From: Rhynchopus euleeides | Taxonomy: Eukaryota; Euglenozoa; Diplonemea; Diplonemida; Diplonemidae | Length of the DNA stretch: 64,000 nt | Reading direction: 5' to 3' | NCBI GenBank assembly: GCA_963210315.1 | Contig: OY723292.1 | Coordinates: 1,240,001 to 1,304,000, forward strand | In this document: piece by piece, positions 1 to 10,504 of the stretch | Layout of the letters: every line of letters begins with the position of its first letter | Position numbering within the stretch: the first letter of the stretch is position 1 | Notes under the pieces: generated by a model | Told to the model about the DNA's origin: nothing | Seen by the model: only the letters and a program-made list of their open reading frames with translations | The model's database searches: none | Position numbers and translations under genes: made by a program

Positions 1-164
1 ACTACACGCACCTCCTGCGTCAGGAGGGCGACAAGCAGCGCTGGCGCGACTTCCAGGCCGGTCTTGTGGCGCTGCAGACACGTGTGGATGCACGCAACGC
101 ACAGCGCACACGCCAGTTCCGCAGCTTCGACGTGCGGGTCATTGAGATCGCAGTCGGTATCTAG
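1..164 (+). CDS. 3' end of a gene (C-terminal 53 residues), possibly lipoxygenase-like
   Basis: An open frame enters from the left edge (reading from base 3) and ends at TAG 162-164. The visible tail has strongly GC-biased third positions like the other genes here. It contains F-x-x-x-L...V-x-x-RN-x-x-R and ends in V-G-I. Lipoxygenases end in a helix with an RN pair and a C-terminal isoleucine that binds the iron, so a lipoxygenase tail is possible. The proline-rich segment usually found between those features is not obvious, so the family call is weak. The start and the rest of the gene lie outside the window. That this is coding sequence is likely; its identity is not settled. Confidence 0.5.
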   Translation, partial: YTHLLRQEGDKQRWRDFQAGLVALQTRVDARNAQRTRQFRSFDVRVIEIAVGI

Positions 165-912
165 ACATCTAGCTACGTCTCTGCTATGGCATTGCCTCCC
201 TCCAGCAGGGAGGCAGCACACAGGCACACTCTCCGTTGCAGCACCGCCACCCTGCTGCCCCATCCGCACAATCGAATCCCAACCATTTTTGTCCTTGTTT
301 TTATAATTCGGCGCAGCCAACCGGAGACGCTATAGGATATCCTCTGTGCTCTTTTCTTTCGCCGGGCCTTGCAACACCCCCTGCCCCACTTCTCTTGCCA
401 CTTCCCCAGACCGGCGCACAACCATTGGGGCCTGCCCCAACTATACAATTGCCAGCAGCCCTTTGGGCCTTCGCTCTGAGCCACTGTGTGCCAAACTGTG
501 TTTACTCACCTGTGCTGCATTTCTGAGTGAAGGCCCCCTATTGGGTGGTCGTCACGTGTTGCTGCATCTCTGTGGCCCAGCTTGGACACTATGAGTTTCT
601 TCTGTTCCTCGCCATTGTTTACCACAACAGGGAACCTGTCAGTGTCAAAAAGATAGTAGGCAGCGCTTGGGCAACGAATTCAACCTCCTCATCAGGCTGC
701 GGAGTTGCTTTTGTTTTGCCCGGATTTGGCGCACAAACAACAGCCTTATCTTTTTTACTAGTTACGAGCAACGGAGCGCTGCGAAGTCACGAAGTGACCA
801 GGGAAATCGTCTGACTGAAGCTTTCGCTACTAGGAGGGTTAACCCATTCATGCTACTTCACAGAGCAGCCTCAGCGCAGCCGTGAGACAGCAAGTGTGCT
901 CAACATGAAATA
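165..912. other. Intergenic, no gene seen
   Basis: Only short unconvincing frames are present. Around 305-330 there is a weak match to the start of the 127-bp repeat family described at 3512. Around 776-815 a string resembles sequence inside the pogo-like element (a GCGAAGT...GAAGTGACCA core followed by GGAAATCGT and GACTGAAGC), suggesting old transposon debris. Confidence 0.5.
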
Positions 913-972
913 CCGTAAACGGAAAAAGGGCGGACCGTAAAAATGTTCCAAGTTCCCAAAAAAAGGCCAAAC

Positions 973-1764
973 CAGTGTTTAAGATACTGTTATGAAAAAC
1001 GGGGCTTAGCCCCGGTTTTTGAGATTTTGCCCCGAAAAACCGGGGGTGCCTCTTTTTTTTTTTCCACCGGGATTTTTCTGAGATTCTGTCCGGGTACTAT
1101 TCCAGGGTACTTTTTGGCCAGAGGAGGCCGGGGCCAAGAGCACAGTGCCCTGCCCCAGGGTTAGCCCGATGAACCTGTTGAGCACAAGGTGCACGTTGAC
1201 TACATGCGGCGTGCGACTCTGGAGCAGAATCAGCTGTTCGCTACCGTGGCCTCCGGCGGCTGGGGGGCTCCGCCCCCCAGACCCCCCTGTGCCGTCTGCC
1301 TGTCTTATATCCAACACCCTTTGGGGTCAATTGGGGATGGAATACAGACCACCCCGGGAGGATGCAGGCAGCTCACAGAATCGTACGGTTACAAGGAACA
1401 GATGCTCACTACCGTGGCCTCCGGCGGCTGGGGGGCTCCGCCCCCCAGACCCCCCATGTGGCCTGTGCCTGTCCAGAACCTAGTCTGCAAGGGCAACCTG
1501 CGGTGCTTTTAACACCACCGCGCTCTCGCGAACGCCTTTCTCATCGACTGGCTCCTTCGCGTTGGCGCCAAGAAGGAGCGCGCTCCTCTCGGACCTGGCA
1601 GCGGCCCCCGCAGAGGAGCCACCCTGCCCATCCCAGTTGAGTGGCGTGGGGTGGGGTGGGGTTGTGGGAAGGGAAAGCCCTTCCAGTTGGGGAAATGGCT
1701 GAAATTTTACCCCCGATTACCCCCGGTTTTCGGCGCGCAGCCCGGAACCCTATCTTTTACCCTG
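973..1764. mobile_element. hAT-like non-autonomous element nested in the pogo-like copy
   Basis: The insertion splits the left end of the surrounding transposon. GGCCAAAC occurs immediately before it (965-972) and again after it (1765-1772), an 8-bp target duplication, and the uninterrupted sequence is present in the other copy near 34630. The termini are CAGTGTTTAAGATA and, inverted, CAGGGTAAAAGATA, 11 of 14 positions alike. CAGTG/CAGGG ends with an 8-bp duplication are typical of hAT transposons. The 792-bp body has no credible transposase frame. It holds two copies of a GC-rich hairpin repeat (1241-1287 and 1409-1455). Confidence 0.75.
1241..1455. repeat. Two copies of a 47-bp GC-rich hairpin repeat
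   Basis: The unit begins CTACCGTGGCCTCCGGCGGC and contains GGGGGGCTCCGCCCCCC, a perfect short hairpin followed by a C-run. Copies lie at 1241-1287 and 1409-1455. The same unit, with the leading words AACAGATG, recurs at 16363-16409 and 16514-16561. Confidence 0.85.
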
Positions 1765-2337
1765 GGCCAAACGTTCCATCTTTTTTACGGTCCACCATTT
1801 ATTGGGACTGAATATGGAAAAGACAATGCAATTTTCGCCCGCGGGCTGGTGGGTTGCGGGGCGCGGACTGCGGCCTCCACGCCGCAGACACCCACACGTA
1901 GGCCTCCCGACCTCCCAGCTTTGGACCCTCCCTCCACCACCGCAACCAACACCAGCAAGAGAAGCAAGTCCTCCCTGCGTGTGGAAAGGGCACGATCACC
2001 ACCACTCACCTCGAGACTCACCCACCACCACACCTCGAGAAGTGTAGCACCATGCAAGGAGCGTTCTGGTAGAAGTAAAAGTAGAACCTGCTGCACGAGC
2101 CCATAAAAGCAGCCACAGTACGGCAGGGCGCGCAGACAGAAGCTGAGACCACCGGGCTCCCTCCAGATGTAAATTCGTGAATCAGTGCCCGGAAAATTCA
2201 GGGAAATCGTACTCCTTTAGTGTAGTACACCCTGCAGTAACTGTGGGAGAACAGTTCCCGGACGATAGTGAGCGCACACCTCTGTGTTGAGTCCCTGTGG
2301 TGTTAATCCTGCAGCTTCAGTCGTGCGATTTCCTTGG

Positions 2338-2364
2338 TTCCTTCGCGACTTCGTCGCGAAGGAA
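2338..2364. repeat. Perfect 12-bp stem hairpin inside the pogo-like element
   Basis: TTCCTTCGCGAC, three bases, then GTCGCGAAGGAA. The same hairpin with the inverted loop sits near the corresponding end of the complete element at 31410-31436, so it is a conserved subterminal feature of this transposon family. Confidence 0.8.
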
Positions 2365-3511
2365 TTCGTAAAAAAATCCGCCAAGTCCACTATCCCAACC
2401 GTAAAATAGGTGGACCGTAAAAATGTTCCAAGTTCCGGAAAAATCCCATTTGTTCCATCTTTTTTACGGTCCACCTATAGTACGGTTCACCTTTATTACG
2501 GTCCACAATATTTCCGTTTACGGTAGTCCGTATCTGTTTTCACACAGCTGCTGGACAGGGTGTCGGCCAGAACGAAGCGAAGGGTAATCCGATTTTGCCA
2601 CATTTTCCTTTTGTTGTGCAGGCCGCCCGAATCCTTGGATTTGCTCTCTCTTTTTTCGACGATTCTTTCCTTTCTGTTTTACCATCCGATGCCTCCGCGC
2701 TCTGCCTCGTCTTGCCACGCATTTCTTGTTCCATTCCCCCTGCACATGCTTGTTTCCGCTTGCTTCTCCACTCCACTCTTTTGTGGTGTGGCTAGCAGCA
2801 CCCCCTTGTCAACTCTCCATTCCCCCCCACCCCCTCAGCTGTGGTGTTCTGTCGCCTTTCTCTTTCCTGCCCCCGGTTGTCCACGCTTCTGAATTGGAAC
2901 CTCACAGCAAGCCCCGACTTCCCCGACTCGAGACGACTGGCAAACACTCCCCGTCGAGACTGCTGTGTGTTTTAAAACCACAGCAAGGGCCCCTCTGTCG
3001 GTGCCAAACAGAACAGGCGGGCGAGCGCTTTTGGTCAGCACCAACAGCAAAATCCCCGCATAGGAACGGCGTGTGGGAGTTGCTTTTGTTACTGCCCCAG
3101 CTCTGGCGGCATGAATCAACAAAAATATCTCCTGGCTTTGCCAGTGGTGGTATCCCACGCTCTATGTGTGTGTGTGCTCGCCTGATTGATGTACGACCCT
3201 AAATCGATCAATTCTGCAGCACTTTGCCTTCCCCCACCCCCCTCCCCCCCACACACACACACCGGTCGCGCGACAACCAAATCCTCTGTGTAAGGGCAGG
3301 TCTCAACCCTTGCACCCCCCGAGGCTTGCCAACATAGCGGGACATCGGAGAAGGGGAAGGGAGGGGTGCAGCGTGTTGTTCAAATCAAACCAGCCGTGGT
3401 GGGCACACACCCTCATAATGCCGGGGGGATGGCTACCCCCAGGCCCAGGGTGGTTTTCTTGGTGTCACATCTCTCAGGAACCTGTTTGGCGTGCGTTGTT
3501 ATATTGTTTTC

Positions 3512-3638
3512 TTGTTAGCTCGGCGTAGCCAACTGGGGAAACTTTCTGTGCCTTTAGCTGGATCGTGCGTCCCCACTCACACCACTTCATCAGACCGGGG
3601 AGTGGTGTACACAAAGAGTGGGGTCTGCGTTCCAACAA
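3512..3638. repeat. 127-bp dispersed repeat, copy 1
   Basis: Starts TTGTTAG, runs through CGGCGTAGCCAACTGGGG and ends TCTGCGTTCCAACAA. An almost identical copy lies at 52783-52909 (one base missing near the left end) and a diverged copy at 14861-15005. There is no poly(A) tail, no obvious terminal inverted repeat and no internal coding frame. Confidence 0.85.
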
Positions 3639-4266
3639 TCTTTCCACCCCCCTCCCCAGGAACAAAGTAAAGACGGGGGTGTTCGTGGCTGGGCCCATGC
3701 AACACGCTGTCAAAACGAAGTGGAACACACATCAGCGAAGCCCGGGGATGAATGTGTCCCTGCTGTCTGCAGAAACACGCCCTCACCCCCCACCCCCCTG
3801 GGAGCTGCCTGGGAACAGAACAACGGGGCAACCGAAACGGGACATGGGAGAAGGTTGCCTCTCTCGCTACCACGCCACCAGCCGTATCTTTTGGGCACAA
3901 AATTTCGGCGGTTTTTACCTGTAAATCGAGAGGGAACTGTGCCAAAGAACCCTCCCCCATGGTTGCCCGAGGCCTACGCCTTCTCTGCTATTGTTTGATC
4001 CAGGGGGGGGGGGGGGCGGGTGGGCGGTGGGACCAAATCACCAGATCTGGACCCCTCTGCTTTTTGGAGGCATATGCCCCCCACCCCACCCCCCCCTTTC
4101 ATTGGGATGCATGGGCCTGTGCCCTGCGTGGGCCCCCCCATCGTCAAATCAGTTGAATCGTACCATATTTTTTTGCTGGGTGGGGTGGGGGTGGGGGTGG
4201 CGGTCTTCGCCACGGCATCGAAACTGGTGTGTTTTGTTTTTGGTGCATTTCCCTCCTATTTTAATG

Positions 4267-4393
4267 GGGGGCCTTCGCTACCAGGCGTGAATGGGTGGGG
4301 GAAGGTGCTGGGGAGGGCAGCGGCCCCAGCGCTTCCCCTCGCTGACTGACGGCCGTGACTGGCTGTGTGACTTGTCGGGGGTGAGGGGCCCCC
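4267..4393. repeat. MITE-like element, copy 1
   Basis: The ends are partly complementary (GGGGGCCTTCGCTACCA on the left, GAGGGGCCCCC on the right). The inner right half, read in reverse, matches the element at 39922-40020 (shared CAGTCAC, CGTCAGTCAG and GAGGGGAAG in the same order). It is a short non-coding palindromic element, degenerate compared with copy 2. Confidence 0.55.
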
Positions 4394-5093
4394 ATAACAA
4401 TTAGGGGGGAACATCATTCAGAACCATCGCGGAACTCTTGTCGAAATAACTGTCGATTTTGCGAAGGCCCACCCATCCACCTACTCCCACCCCCCCCCCC
4501 CCCCCCCCTTATGAATTGCGGAACGCTAAACGGTATACTACCTGCCCCCACCCCCTCCCCCCCCCTCCTCCACCCCCCGTTCCCTGTGAGAGCACAACAA
4601 GCGAAGGAGGTGGTGGAGGGGGCAGCAGCTCTGTGCTTTATTATCATCTACTTCACAGAGCGACTGCCCCCTCCACCACCCTCCCCCCCCCCCCCCCCCC
4701 CCCCCCCTCCCCCTGCCGATGGGAAGGACGGCTTTGATCTTCTGTGTGTGAGACTGCGTGCAGCCCCCACCTCCCCGGCAGACCCATCCCGCCCTCTCCT
4801 TCCCTGTTCCGGTGTCTCTGTCCTGTGAGCGGGTGTTGGGGGGGGGGGGTTATCTGCGCGTGGCAATGAGAAATGTGTTTTCAAACAGCAAGTGTGGTGC
4901 CGCACCCGTGCCCGCCCCTTACTCCCACCCGCCCTGCCACACACACCTGCCAACCAGAGCCAAGTGTCGCAAAAGCAAACATCGGGCCCAATTCATATCT
5001 GTATACCTGCCGCGTCTCTTTTTAGAGCTCGTTCACTGTCGCTGTTGTGGAGGTTGGTGGACCGAAGCGTCGGCGATTGTCGTGTTTTGAGCG

Positions 5094-8000
5094 ATGTCCC
5101 GCACGCATGCACCGCACACCCCTGCGCTGCTGCCTCTGGATGACGCCCGCCTCGCTGCAATGGAGCAGAAGGTGCAGGAGGGGATTGCACAGGTGAAGAA
5201 GGTGCTGGCTGTCGAGCGCGACCCGCAGATGGCGAGCGGCGTGCAGCACAGCTACTGCGACAAATACAGGCTTGCGGAGTTCGTCACCCTCCTGGCCTGT
5301 GCGGGGTGCACGATGTGCCTGGAGACGCTGGGGCTGTCGCGCGAACACCTCGCTAAGCTGGCAGGGTGGGCACGCCAACACACCCTGACCCTGTCCTTCA
5401 CCAGCGAGGAGACGTGCGCCTTCGACAGGGAGGCGGTGCGCGAGGTGGTCCCACCCGCCCACACCCGGACCTCTCGCAGCGGCGGCGGTGCCACCACCAC
5501 CACCGCCACCACCTCCACTGTGCTGACGGTGAAAGACTACTTCTGGAACATCGGGCGGACCTGCAAGGTATCCGCCTACAGAGGCACCGACAAGGCGGGC
5601 TGCATCGTGATTTTCTCTGCATCGTGGTCGACGCAGATCACGACACACTCAGCGAACCACCCACACCCGAAGCGCCGCACTGTGGGGCACGAGGGGGACC
5701 TGACGTGGCTGATGCAGCATGTATCGCAGGAGACACTGCGGGTTGGCTTCTCTATCGACCGTACACAGGAAGGTTGCCACACGCCACGCCGCAACCGCGA
5801 TGTGCAGGGTGCGCTGGACTGCCTCGCTGGCCTCGGCAGGTGGGCCAGCCGCGTGGCAGCCTATATGGAGGCAGGCGTGTTCGGAGTGGAGCAGGGCAGC
5901 GGCGCCAGCCGCACGGCCTTCACGTCTGACGGTGTGCTCACCCCTGTGCTGCCGCTGCTGGAGCTGCGTGCCCACGAGGCTGACGGAGCTGCCCCCCCTG
6001 ATGTGTCGGGCGTGGTGGCCCTCACGCCCTTCGACACGCCGGAGCACGCCAACACCCTGCCTGTGGCTGACATGCAGCGCCTGCTTGTGGCGCAGCGGGA
6101 CAGCCTCCAAAGCTGCCTGCAGGACGCAGCCTCCACACTGGGTGGCGCCGCAGGGCTCATCACACCCGACGGCACCCGCCTGGCCATCACCTGCCTGCAT
6201 GTGGTGGACGTGGGGCGGGCCCTGCATGATGCGTTGGACTTCGTCGAGTTGATGCTGCGCCGCCAGCTCGTGCAGGCCATAGGGAAGGAGGTGGCATCGT
6301 CCGACTTCGCCGACTACATGCGGTGGCATATGCGCAAGGCGCTGCGTCCGGAGTACGCACCGCGGACCTTCTGCCACGCGGTGCAGCGCGCCCAGCGCAA
6401 CCCTGAGGGCGTGGTCAGTATCGAACAGCAGGCTGTCGAAGGCCAAGTGGCAGAGAGCATCGTCACAGTGTCGCGGTGCCTGGCGCCAGGAGAGGCTGGC
6501 CCGATGAGGTTCCCCCTGAATGCATCCGCCGACGTGAGGTTCACCGGGGACTGCCACGTGCACTCGTATGTGTGCCACAGGTTCTGCACAGAGGCCACGC
6601 CGCGGCTGTCTCTGGTGGGCCGGGCGTGTCAGTTCAGCGGGTTTGTGATGATGGTCGGCGCCATAGGGGCGGCAGGCCTGTTCCTGCCGAAGCATGCGAT
6701 GGTGCTGCAGAATCGGGACAGCCTGGAGCTGCCGCTTGTCCTGGAGGAGGTGCCGACCCCGAAGGAGTTTCAGGAAGCGGTCGAGTCGCTGTCGCCAGAG
6801 CAGCAGCGGTTCGCCAAGGCATACCGTGCGCTGCAGCTGGAGGCGACGCTGTTCGGGGTGTGCGTCGTGCACATCAAGCCGCAGCTCGAGAAGGTGCTGA
6901 ACCTGCCTGCAGACAGCCTGATGAAGGAGGTGCGCCTGGTAGAGGACCTGCTGGAGCTGTTCATCGAGCACCAGATCCCTAGCGACCTGCTGTCCTTCCA
7001 GGTGTCTAGCCCGGACGACGAGGGTGCGTCGATGGCGGCGAAGGTCGAGCGTGTGCGCATGCATGTGGCAGGCGTGATGGAGATGGTCAAAGATGCGCAG
7101 GAGCAGCAGCTGGAGTCGCAACGCCTGCAGGCTGAGGCGAAGCGGCTAGAGGGGTTGCAGCAGGTGCAGCCGCAGTGCCATGCGCAGCCGTGGTACCAGC
7201 AGGGCCTGTGCCCGCAGATGTATCACCCACAGTACCATCCGCAGTACCAGCAGCAGCAGTATCATCACCAGCAGCAACCACAGTTGCAGTATCAGCAGCA
7301 GCAGCAGCAACAGATGCAGATGCAACAGCAACAACTTCAGCAGCAGCAGATGCATCACCACCACCGCCACCACCACCACCAGCAGCAGCAGCAACAACAT
7401 CAGCGGCAGGGGCAGGTGCAGCAGCAGCAGACAACCCAAGCGCAGATGCAGATGCAGATGCAGATGCTGCAACAGCAGCAGCAGCAGCAGCAGCAACAGC
7501 AGATGCAGATGCAGATGCAGATGCAACAGCAACAGCAGCAACAGCAGCAACAGCAACAGCAGATGCAGCAGCAGCAGCAGCAGCAACCGCACCGGCACCA
7601 GAACGAGCACCGGCAACAACCACTGCCACACACCGACACTGCTGCGCCAGCCCAGCAGCCTGCACCGCACGAGCCTGACCAGAGGGGACCCCCCCCTCCC
7701 GCCCCGGCAGACGGTGTGTACGACATCAGCAGACTGCCCCAGCTGCTGGACCAGATGCACCACGAGCTGGACGAGCACAGCTGCCTCCACCCCACCATCC
7801 TCCGGCAGCAGGGCCCGTGGCGCAGGCGCTTCCGCAAGACGCTGCTGAGCAGGGAGGAGTCGGAGGCGCTGCACCCCGACGCGCAGAAGAGGCAGCGAGA
7901 CCGGGCCTTCGACCTGCTGGACGCACTGACACGATCGGGATCGCTCGACATCGACTGCGCCACACTGCACGTGGTTGTGGCTGCGACACACACCTTCGAC

Positions 8001-8177
8001 CGCACGCTGATGGACACGCTGGTGCGCGACAACGTCAACCCCATCGAGAAGGTGGAACGTTCGACCCTCATTGCGGCATGCTGTGTGCATGATGCACCTG
8101 CTGCCCACATCCTCTCTGAGTCGTCTGCACCCCGCGTGAGGGAGCACAGCCCGCAGCTCTTCGAACAGGCCGAGTGA
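5094..8177 (+). CDS. Large glutamine-rich protein of an unnamed conserved family
   Basis: A single 1027-codon frame runs from ATG 5094 to TGA. Residues 1-700 form a compact, well-composed region. Landmarks are CAGCTMCLETLGL (about 68), SIDR...CHTPRRN (about 220-235), FAKAYRALQLEATLFGVCV (about 570) and IEHQIPSDLLSF (about 625). Residues about 715-840 are almost pure Gln with Met and His. The tail from about 870 has FDLLDALTRSGSLDID and DNVNPIEKVERSTLI. From memory, unverified, these motifs mark a family of uncharacterised proteins in ciliates, oomycetes, amoebae and some bacteria; I know no assigned function. No signal peptide, membrane segment or catalytic motif is visible. The polyglutamine track may aid protein-protein assembly. 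The start is the first Met and the downstream sequence is uninterrupted. Confidence 0.85.
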   Translation: MSRTHAPHTPALLPLDDARLAAMEQKVQEGIAQVKKVLAVERDPQMASGVQHSYCDKYRLAEFVTLLACAGCTMCLETLGLSREHLAKLAGWARQHTLTLSFTSEETCAFDREAVREVVPPAHTRTSRSGGGATTTTATTSTVLTVKDYFWNIGRTCKVSAYRGTDKAGCIVIFSASWSTQITTHSANHPHPKRRTVGHEGDLTWLMQHVSQETLRVGFSIDRTQEGCHTPRRNRDVQGALDCLAGLGRWASRVAAYMEAGVFGVEQGSGASRTAFTSDGVLTPVLPLLELRAHEADGAAPPDVSGVVALTPFDTPEHANTLPVADMQRLLVAQRDSLQSCLQDAASTLGGAAGLITPDGTRLAITCLHVVDVGRALHDALDFVELMLRRQLVQAIGKEVASSDFADYMRWHMRKALRPEYAPRTFCHAVQRAQRNPEGVVSIEQQAVEGQVAESIVTVSRCLAPGEAGPMRFPLNASADVRFTGDCHVHSYVCHRFCTEATPRLSLVGRACQFSGFVMMVGAIGAAGLFLPKHAMVLQNRDSLELPLVLEEVPTPKEFQEAVESLSPEQQRFAKAYRALQLEATLFGVCVVHIKPQLEKVLNLPADSLMKEVRLVEDLLELFIEHQIPSDLLSFQVSSPDDEGASMAAKVERVRMHVAGVMEMVKDAQEQQLESQRLQAEAKRLEGLQQVQPQCHAQPWYQQGLCPQMYHPQYHPQYQQQQYHHQQQPQLQYQQQQQQQMQMQQQQLQQQQMHHHHRHHHHQQQQQQHQRQGQVQQQQTTQAQMQMQMQMLQQQQQQQQQQQMQMQMQMQQQQQQQQQQQQQMQQQQQQQPHRHQNEHRQQPLPHTDTAAPAQQPAPHEPDQRGPPPPAPADGVYDISRLPQLLDQMHHELDEHSCLHPTILRQQGPWRRRFRKTLLSREESEALHPDAQKRQRDRAFDLLDALTRSGSLDIDCATLHVVVAATHTFDRTLMDTLVRDNVNPIEKVERSTLIAACCVHDAPAAHILSESSAPRVREHSPQLFEQAE
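7240..7600 (+). repeat. CAG/CAA-rich coding repeat
   Basis: Mixed CAG and CAA codons encode long Gln runs broken by ATGCAG (Met-Gln) units and His clusters. The mixture of synonymous codons means it is not a pure trinucleotide expansion. Confidence 0.9.
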
Positions 8178-9905
8178 GCAGCAGCAGGACTCGTGAAGCA
8201 ACGAAGGAAAACCGCAGCACAACCCGCCATTGTCTTCTTTGATGTCCTCCCGCCCTTTCCCTCCCCCCTCCCCCCTCTATCCTTCCCCTGCCCTCCCGCC
8301 GGACCCGCCGGTCGACTCTGTGTGCCGTGGGCAACATGCCACTGCGTGCGATGCTAGCCCCCACCACCTCTTGAGGCGATGGTTGCGCGGTTCGTGGCAC
8401 AGCGGCAGGGTTCGATCGGTGGGTGGTGTCGGGAGTCGGAAGCATGTCATGGGGCAGGGCCCCGACACCCAATGCGGGTGTAACCTTTCCTGCACGCAAA
8501 GTGTGGCGTGCAGGGTGACACGGTTTCAGGGGGGCTCAGGAGATCGCCCTCGAAAAACTTGAAAAGTTCGTTGCTTCGATGTATCTTCGTCAGACAAAGG
8601 GTGTGTACAGGGCTGTCAACGTCTGGCAATAGTTTGCCGATGAGGAATGGCGCTTTGTCCACACCCTCGTCTGGCTGTTTGCTTCTTTCAATCGCATGCG
8701 GGTTGAGGTGTGCCTTGGTGGGAAAACGGGCGTCGGGGAGGGGAAGCGATTTCCGATGGCAGCCCGTGTTTCCATTTTTACCCCCCCCCCCCCCTTCCCG
8801 GTGCCCATTTTTCTGTGTTTCTGCACCTGTGTGCCTCCGCAGCCTCACACCCCGCCCACCCCACACACATGCCCCTTACACCCTCCAGGGCGTGAGGGCC
8901 TGTGCCTGCCTTGTGGAATCATCTGCACACCAACACCAACCCCAAGGCAAGAGGTGTAAGCGTCTGCGGTTTGGCCACACTGTTTGTTTGTGTGATGGGG
9001 GTCTTCGCTACCGGCAGGCTTCCAGCAAATTCCGGCAGTTGTCTCACCTATAATAAATAGGAGGGAATGCGCCAAAACGCACCGCTTGCTTGCGGCACTC
9101 CGGAGCAACAGGGCCTCTTTGTTTGTTTGTTTTGCTTGTTTTGCCGGGTTTGGCGCACAAACACCGCCATCTTTGTCGTCTGGCAGCACCCCTTTCTTCA
9201 GGCACCCTGGGCAACCCGCTGCAGGGTGTCTCCCCTCCACCCGAACGCATCCGCTGGCAGCCAGACCTCGGATGGGGCCGGTGCCCAGAGGTTCCTTGGT
9301 TGCCTGTTTCACTTTCATCTCTTGCGATGTGCCCTGTGTGGAACCAACTGACAGTGAGTCAGGGTGGTGGGCTTGCTGTGTGATGTGCGCACACGCGAGT
9401 CGAGCCGACAGATTGGGTGTTGCGTTGGTGGCACGCTTTGGCACAGAAGGCACCGGACCCCACCCCACTCCCCTACTCCCACCCCAACCCGCCACAGCCC
9501 GAGATATATTGTAGTTGTGTTGGCAGTGTTATCGCAACTTTTGGGCTTTTTTGGCGTCACTTGCTGTCACTTACAGTCGGTCAGGTTGTCGCTGATTTTC
9601 TCGTGTTCTGAGCTGCTCAAGCCCTGTAGTGGCGGGAAACCGATGAGGATTTACCCAGCATCTCAGGGTCTGAAGAGCAACGCCACAACACATCATCGGA
9701 GGGATGCTGAGGGGAATGCGGGCACCAACACAGATCAAGGGAGTGTGTATTTGAGCGATTTAATGATACGTGCCTTGCGTCAGCGTGCCCTTGATTGTTG
9801 CGAGGCCCTCGCTTTGCTGCACTTTCGTGTGAGCGGAAGGGCTTCACAGTTGACACAGAGTGCCTGCCACTGCCTTATCTTGCAGGCGCTTTCCCGTCGA
9901 ACATC
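8178..9905. other. Intergenic region / 5' leader of the next gene
   Basis: No supported protein. It holds a poly-C tract near 8785, a fragment near 9000-9060 with the TTCGCTACC word used by the MITE ends, and a TTTGGCGCACAAACA word near 9150 that also occurs near 726. A pyrimidine stretch ending in TTGCAG lies just before 9890, which could be a trans- or cis-splice acceptor for the gene starting at 9906. Confidence 0.5.
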
Positions 9906-10304
9906 ATGGAGGTGTTCGCCTGCCTTGCTGGGACGGATGTGCGTGTGGCGGTGGAGGCAGATCCTGATGAGACGGTCGCCAGCCTGCAGGCCAAGGCAGT
10001 CACCTGCCTGCGTGCAGAGGGGCAGGTGCTGGAGGCGGACGCCGTGTGGCTTCGTGTGCCGGGCAGCGCCGATGCCCTCGGCAGCGGTGACACGCGGCTG
10101 GAGCGCACGCCCCTGCAGCAGGGCGGCACTATCGAGGTGGTCCCGGGTCGCATGGGGCCAGGTGTCACGGAAGCCTTCGGCGGCAGCGGGGGAACTAGTT
10201 TCAACGACCATCACGCAGTGTCGTGGGGACGTGTGACACGTATCGAGATCGCAGCCTCACGTCTGTGGTTCCTGGAGGTGTATTATGACAACGGAATCAG
10301 CCGT
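9906..10304 (+). CDS. 5' part of a gene: ubiquitin-like domain followed by jacalin-like lectin domain, cut by an assembly gap
   Basis: ATG 9906 follows a TTGCAG acceptor-like site and opens a frame that stays open to the gap. Residues 1-82 read as a ubiquitin-like fold: beta-rich start (MEVFACLAG, VRVAVEADPDETV), a helix with SLQAKAV, and a final strand GGTIEVVPG. From about residue 88, AFGGSGGTSFND, then VTRIEIAASRLWFLEVYYDNG has the G-x-x-G-G opening and alternating strands of the jacalin-like lectin fold (Gly-rich loop, I-x-I, then V-x-Y-D-x-G), which binds carbohydrate in known members. The frame then hits the N-run. The coding sequence beyond it starts with another ubiquitin-like domain and may be the same gene. 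Gene continuity is inference. Confidence 0.65.
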
Positions 10305-10504
10305 NNNNNNNNNNNNNNNNNNNNNNNNNNNNNNNNNNNNNNNNNNNNNNNNNNNNNNNNNNNNNNNNNNNNNNNNNNNNNNNNNNNNNNNNNNNNNNNN
10401 NNNNNNNNNNNNNNNNNNNNNNNNNNNNNNNNNNNNNNNNNNNNNNNNNNNNNNNNNNNNNNNNNNNNNNNNNNNNNNNNNNNNNNNNNNNNNNNNNNNN
10501 NNNN
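10305..10504. other. Assembly gap, 200 N
   Basis: Exactly 200 unknown bases; a round number suggests a placeholder whose true length is unknown. It lies inside or between the two coding pieces of the ubiquitin-like/CHAT locus. Confidence 1.

Larger units (their letters stand above)
913..2523 (-). mobile_element. Non-autonomous, internally deleted pogo-like DNA transposon (copy 1)
   Basis: The element starts CCGTAAACGGAAA and ends with the inverted TTTCCGTTTACGG. It is flanked by TA on both sides (911-912 and 2524-2525), the target duplication of Tc1/mariner/pogo elements. Both ends and internal stretches match the complete element at 31250-34684 in inverted orientation: 1773-2100 corresponds to the reverse complement of roughly 34350-34610, and 2150-2523 to the other end. 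The transposase gene is missing, so this copy could move only in trans. About 0.8 kb of its present length is a nested hAT-like insertion at 973-1764. Subterminal GGACCGTAA-type motifs are repeated near both ends. Confidence 0.85.
2526..5093. other. Long intergenic region with repeats and poly-C tracts
   Basis: I see no protein with recognisable domains. The stretch holds one 127-bp repeat (3512-3638), a MITE-like element (4267-4393), several CA/CCCC-rich patches and homopolymer C runs (about 4491-4508 and 4686-4706). The last few hundred bases before 5094 probably contain the 5' leader of the next gene. Confidence 0.6.

Noticed and set aside
7087..8230. Minus-strand frames rich in Leu, Ala or Cys across the CAG/CAA repeat
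   Set aside because: Simple by-products of a trinucleotide-like repeat read in other frames.
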